Positions 60,833-64,000 of a stretch of 64,000 nucleotides of DNA are shown piece after piece; positions within the stretch are counted from its first letter, which is position 1; each line of letters opens with the position of its first letter. The stretch comes from Rhynchonema sp. JSB1_4 (lineage: Eukaryota > Nematoda > Chromadorea > Monhysterida > Xyalidae): NCBI GenBank assembly GCA_030248065.1, contig JASAMV010000726.1, positions 1 to 64,000 of the forward strand, in the 5' to 3' direction. The position numbers and the translations under genes are program-made. A model generated the notes under the pieces. It made no database searches. It was not told where the DNA came from and saw only the letters and a program-made list of their open reading frames with translations.

Positions 60833-63248
60833 TCACGTGTCGCCATCTGGCGCCACCAGCCCCGACGATGACCTGGTGCCCCGTCGGCCCATGAAAACCG
60901 GTCGAAACGGGAGACCATACAGAAAACAGCTGGCTGCAAAACACACACAATCATCAAATCGTCCATTTTGCTCTATTTGCACTCCCGATTTATCGCTCCC
61001 CCATAAACTCACCGGGTGAATTATGATCGACTTCGATGTCTGTCAACTCGGATTGTCGTGACCAGGCGCGAATGTCGTTGGTTGACAGCGAATCACGCGG
61101 GTTCCGGTCGAATTCCCGATTCCAATCCAACGCCCTCTCAACCCAACCGGCGACGGCGCGTCCTCAACAAGATACGCGGACCAAATTATACGCGCTGATT
61201 TTCTGTTGACCGAAAGATCGGTCCCTGATCTGTCAGCCTTTAAACTGTATCAATATCTTTGTTAAAATTTTGTAGAAAAAAACGTCTGCGCACCATTCTG
61301 TCCGGTCCGACCACATCCTAAAGCAAAGAATATCTACACATTGTGATGTTCCATTTCGCAACAACAAACCTTTCTTCACCGCGTCTCGCATCGTCCACTT
61401 CAGCTCTACATTTTCTGGATCATTAGCCCTGGCCATCAGTCGATCTTCAACGTCCTGCAATGTTTGCGTGCTCCAAGATGTTGGTTTATGTTGTTGTGTG
61501 TCTTTGAGAGACGAACAGCACCAAATTCCAATACACAGAATATATTGCCGAATTTTCGTGTATTGGAAGCTCAGTGTGATAGACTTCGGTCTAAACTTAA
61601 ACATTCCCAAGACACACAACAACATGATTGCATCACGGCACTGCCATCCCGGCAACATCAAAGATATGTTGGTTTATGTTACAAAGATTTTGTGTCATTT
61701 GCCGATAATAAACATGGAGACGGGATCGGCCTTCGTCATGCATCATGCACATCGATTTTCGCGCAGTAAGGCTAGGCAATAATGTATGTACCCCGGAGAG
61801 CCCCTTCGGGTCTCATTTCGGGCGTGCGCCTTTTTGAGATTTTGAAACAGACGATATGTTCCAGTTAAGGGGTTTATTCCGGAAACTATACGTTCGGATT
61901 ATAAAGTTGCAGAATGCAAGTAGGACGGTACGGTAGCAAGAATGTACGGGACTTTTCTGTATGACCAACTTGCCTAATAAGCTCCCAGTGGGGGTTACTC
62001 GGGGGAGGAGGAAGGGGAGGGTCGATCGAACATCTCCGGGACTGATGGCCCATTTCGACCAGTGTAAAAGTTATTCGCACACTTAAAATGAACATCGAAC
62101 ATCTTTTCCGCTGATCAAAACGCTATTTACCCACATGTGCCCGTGCCCAACCACAAAGCTTCTTGGACGACCCGGTAATCGCATAAAAATTAACAAATCG
62201 CTGCACAAACTCGTAAACGATTAATCACCTCTGGTGTCATCCGATCGACCTGCCTGATTTTCTTCATCAACTTCTTCTGCTTTCTCTTCAGTCGCCGTCT
62301 TTCCACCAACTCCGGGTCCTCCGCCACCTGCTCCTCCTCAATATTCTTCTGCTCCTCCTTTTCTTCTTCTTGCTCTTCTTCGTCCTCCTCCTGTTTCTTC
62401 CCGGCCGCCGCCTCTCGTCGTTGTTTGCGCCATTCCCATTCGTCAATGAAGTCGGCGTACTTTTGCGCGTAGCTCTTTGCTTTCGGCTGAATGATTGTGA
62501 GTTTTTTCGAAGAAAATTTGGTGCAGAAACGTCGGCTTCACGCATTTTTTGGATTAATTTTACATCGTTTCATGCATAAGTTAATGTTCACTGTGTAAAT
62601 ACCACCACACTAACCTTGTCCTTCTCTTCTTCCTCTTCACTATCTTCCTCCTCCTCATCTTGTTCATTTGATTTCTTCTTCTGTCTCCAGAAACAGCAAA
62701 TCTTGACGATCATCCGTCGCGCTTTGGCGTTGCCCAACGAGTGAAAGATGAAGGTTAGCAGACCCTGCGCATTCAGGCAAGTTGATCACGTTATTATCCA
62801 TGCATTTCGTGCCATCAACAAGATCCTACACTTTTTCAGGTCAGAGCGACACCACTACTTCGGCTATTCGCACCGACGATGACCTGATGCATCAAAGCGT
62901 TCATCAGAACGAACGATCAATACATCACACACGCTGTTGTATCATGCAAAGTGTGTAAATGTGTTCCTGGTACTGTCCCATGTCAGCCTATCGCCATATT
63001 ATATAGACGTATACGGTGCACCAGGTCATCGTCAGTGTGCCGGCTGTACCAAAACAAACACACCTGAATAACGTTAGCGACCGCGCTGGCCGTGTACAGG
63101 CCGAGACTGACATTGCTGACTGCCTGTGAGTTGGTCATCCATTGGAAAAAGCACACGGGTGAAATGATCAGACCGCCTTTCGACATCGTGATCGCTGACG
63201 TACGCGCTGCATCGTCCGCACTGGGCACAGGAGGGTACAGGCCCATAC
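60833..63248 (-). CDS. Seven-TM receptor-like protein, 3' part
   Basis: Six exons join in phase: 63248-63064, 62764-62615, 62486-62229, 61454-61370, 61162-61013 and 60933-60833 (stop). The first two place LGLYTASAVANVIQ next to GLLTFIFHSLGNAKARRM. This is the N-x-x-QG...F-x-FH...N pattern of TM7 in family B/adhesion GPCRs. A basic-Cys segment (KICCFWRQKKK) follows, then about 220 tail residues. These have long acidic/basic runs (EEEEDSEEEEKDK; EEDEEEQEEEKEEQKNIEEE) and end GRRGTRSSSGLVAPDGDT. The 5' exons (earlier helices, ectodomain) are not in view or not recognised. The acceptor of exon 5 (TTGTTGAG) is weak. The receptor class is inferred from one helix only. Confidence 0.6.
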
Positions 63249-63317
63249 CTGGCGGAATGGAGGTGTGCCATATAGATGAGTTTTGGACGAGTTACATAAG
63301 CACGTAATGCACAGTTC

Positions 63318-63488
63318 CGGGTGCAATTCTGGGCTGAAAGTTGAAGTCGCGTGCACGCGACTTCCTAGTGCTAAAACATAGGGAGCGCACGCCAGCGCAC
63401 GCGCAAAACTTCGACTTTTGCCTATACTTTGCACTGTTTCGCACGCGCGTGCACGCGACTTCAACTTTCAGCCTAGAATTGCACCCGA
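63318..63488. mobile_element. Fold-back MITE
   Basis: GGGTGCAATTCTGGGCTGAA and the inverse TTCA...GCCTAGAATTGCACCC, with GTCGCGTGCACGCGACTT in both arms. It lies 5' of the receptor-like gene's visible exons. Confidence 0.8.
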
Positions 63489-63591
63489 TACTGTAAGTTC
63501 AGGATTAGGCTACTAAATTTGGTACCGACAGAGAAAAGTACTGCACGAAACGGGCAACCACTGCGCACATTTGTGACTTAAGCACAGCAAC

Positions 63592-64000
63592 CAGGGTTGG
63601 GCAAAAAAAAGGTTTCTGAAAAAATTTTTTTTTAATATTTTTCAAATTCTTTCGGGGGAAAATGTTCTAAAGCGCCCAAAAATGGCCCTTTTGGGGGTTA
63701 TTTTTTGTCATTTTTTCTCAAGGGTCGAAAAATTTTCTTCAAAAAAATCACCTTTGGGGCATGTATTTGGTACCTAATATACCCCAAATGATGTTATTAT
63801 ACCTTCCCGTGACGAATGGGACATAGCATGCATGTACCTACATGGTACTTCGATGTCATACCCCATCAGGTCGGTCATATACGACTGATTCAGCTACCCG
63901 ACAAGTATTTCTGCAGCTTATATTCTCAATTCTGTGTGGTTTATGAGTGAATCTTGCTTATTCAGCCACAAACTGTTGTGTCCGATACCACAGAGCAGCA
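63592..64000. mobile_element. Possible hAT-like left end, truncated by window
   Basis: It starts CAGGGTTGGGCAAAAAAAAGG, like the CAGGGTTGGATTAAAAA ends of the 7775 and 43684 elements, followed by T/A tracts. The right end is beyond the window. Confidence 0.45.

Overview
The window is repeat-dense animal DNA with spliced, intron-rich genes, all low-copy protein genes of housekeeping or neuronal/secreted type. I infer a nematode or close relative. The reasons are a degenerin-type DEG/ENaC channel, TTTCAG-like splice acceptors, a degenerate block of GCCTAA (= TTAGGC) hexamers at 60.6 kb, and a dispersed TGATGTTTCA(C) motif that resembles the core of nematode piRNA promoters. None of these proves the clade. 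All gene models below were assembled by hand: exons were accepted only where reading frame, splice phase and family similarity agreed.

Layout. 0-6 kb: repeats, two tRNA-like cassettes and one weak gene candidate. 6.1-8.8 kb (-): a small secreted protein gene whose first exon is split by a 749-bp hAT-like element with a perfect 8-bp target duplication. 9.6-14.0 kb (-): 15 exons of a DEG/ENaC sodium channel. 15.9-18.1 kb (+): an unrecognised four-exon gene for a two-membrane-segment protein. 21.4-33.8 kb (-): GFM2, the mitochondrial ribosome-recycling elongation factor, 16 exons, its introns filled with MITEs. 34.6-38.7 kb (-): a BIN3 (Rvs161-like BAR) gene, 5' end not found, with a transposon sitting 8 nt from one splice donor. 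40.0-41.4 kb and 54.8-56.2 kb (-): two paralogous Ly6/three-finger-like secreted proteins, the first with a likely frameshift. 60.8-63.2 kb (-): the 3' part of a gene for a seven-helix receptor-like protein with a long charged tail.

Between the genes lie many fold-back transposons: several hAT-like families with 8-bp target duplications, Tc1/mariner-like MITEs with TA duplications, and two elements with 12-bp direct repeats. There are also two very long CA/TG microsatellites (340 and 456 bp), a 43-bp minisatellite, an 824-bp-arm inverted repeat at 51.5-53.3 kb, and a family of tRNA-like units with conserved flanks.

The genes look like independent neighbours; I see no operon-like or pathway link between them. 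The observations I would follow first are the TGATGTTTCA(C) array confined to about 3-34 kb, the tRNA-like cassettes with intact A/B boxes but abnormal anticodon arms, and the unusual GTTGGT-type splice donors shared by most genes.
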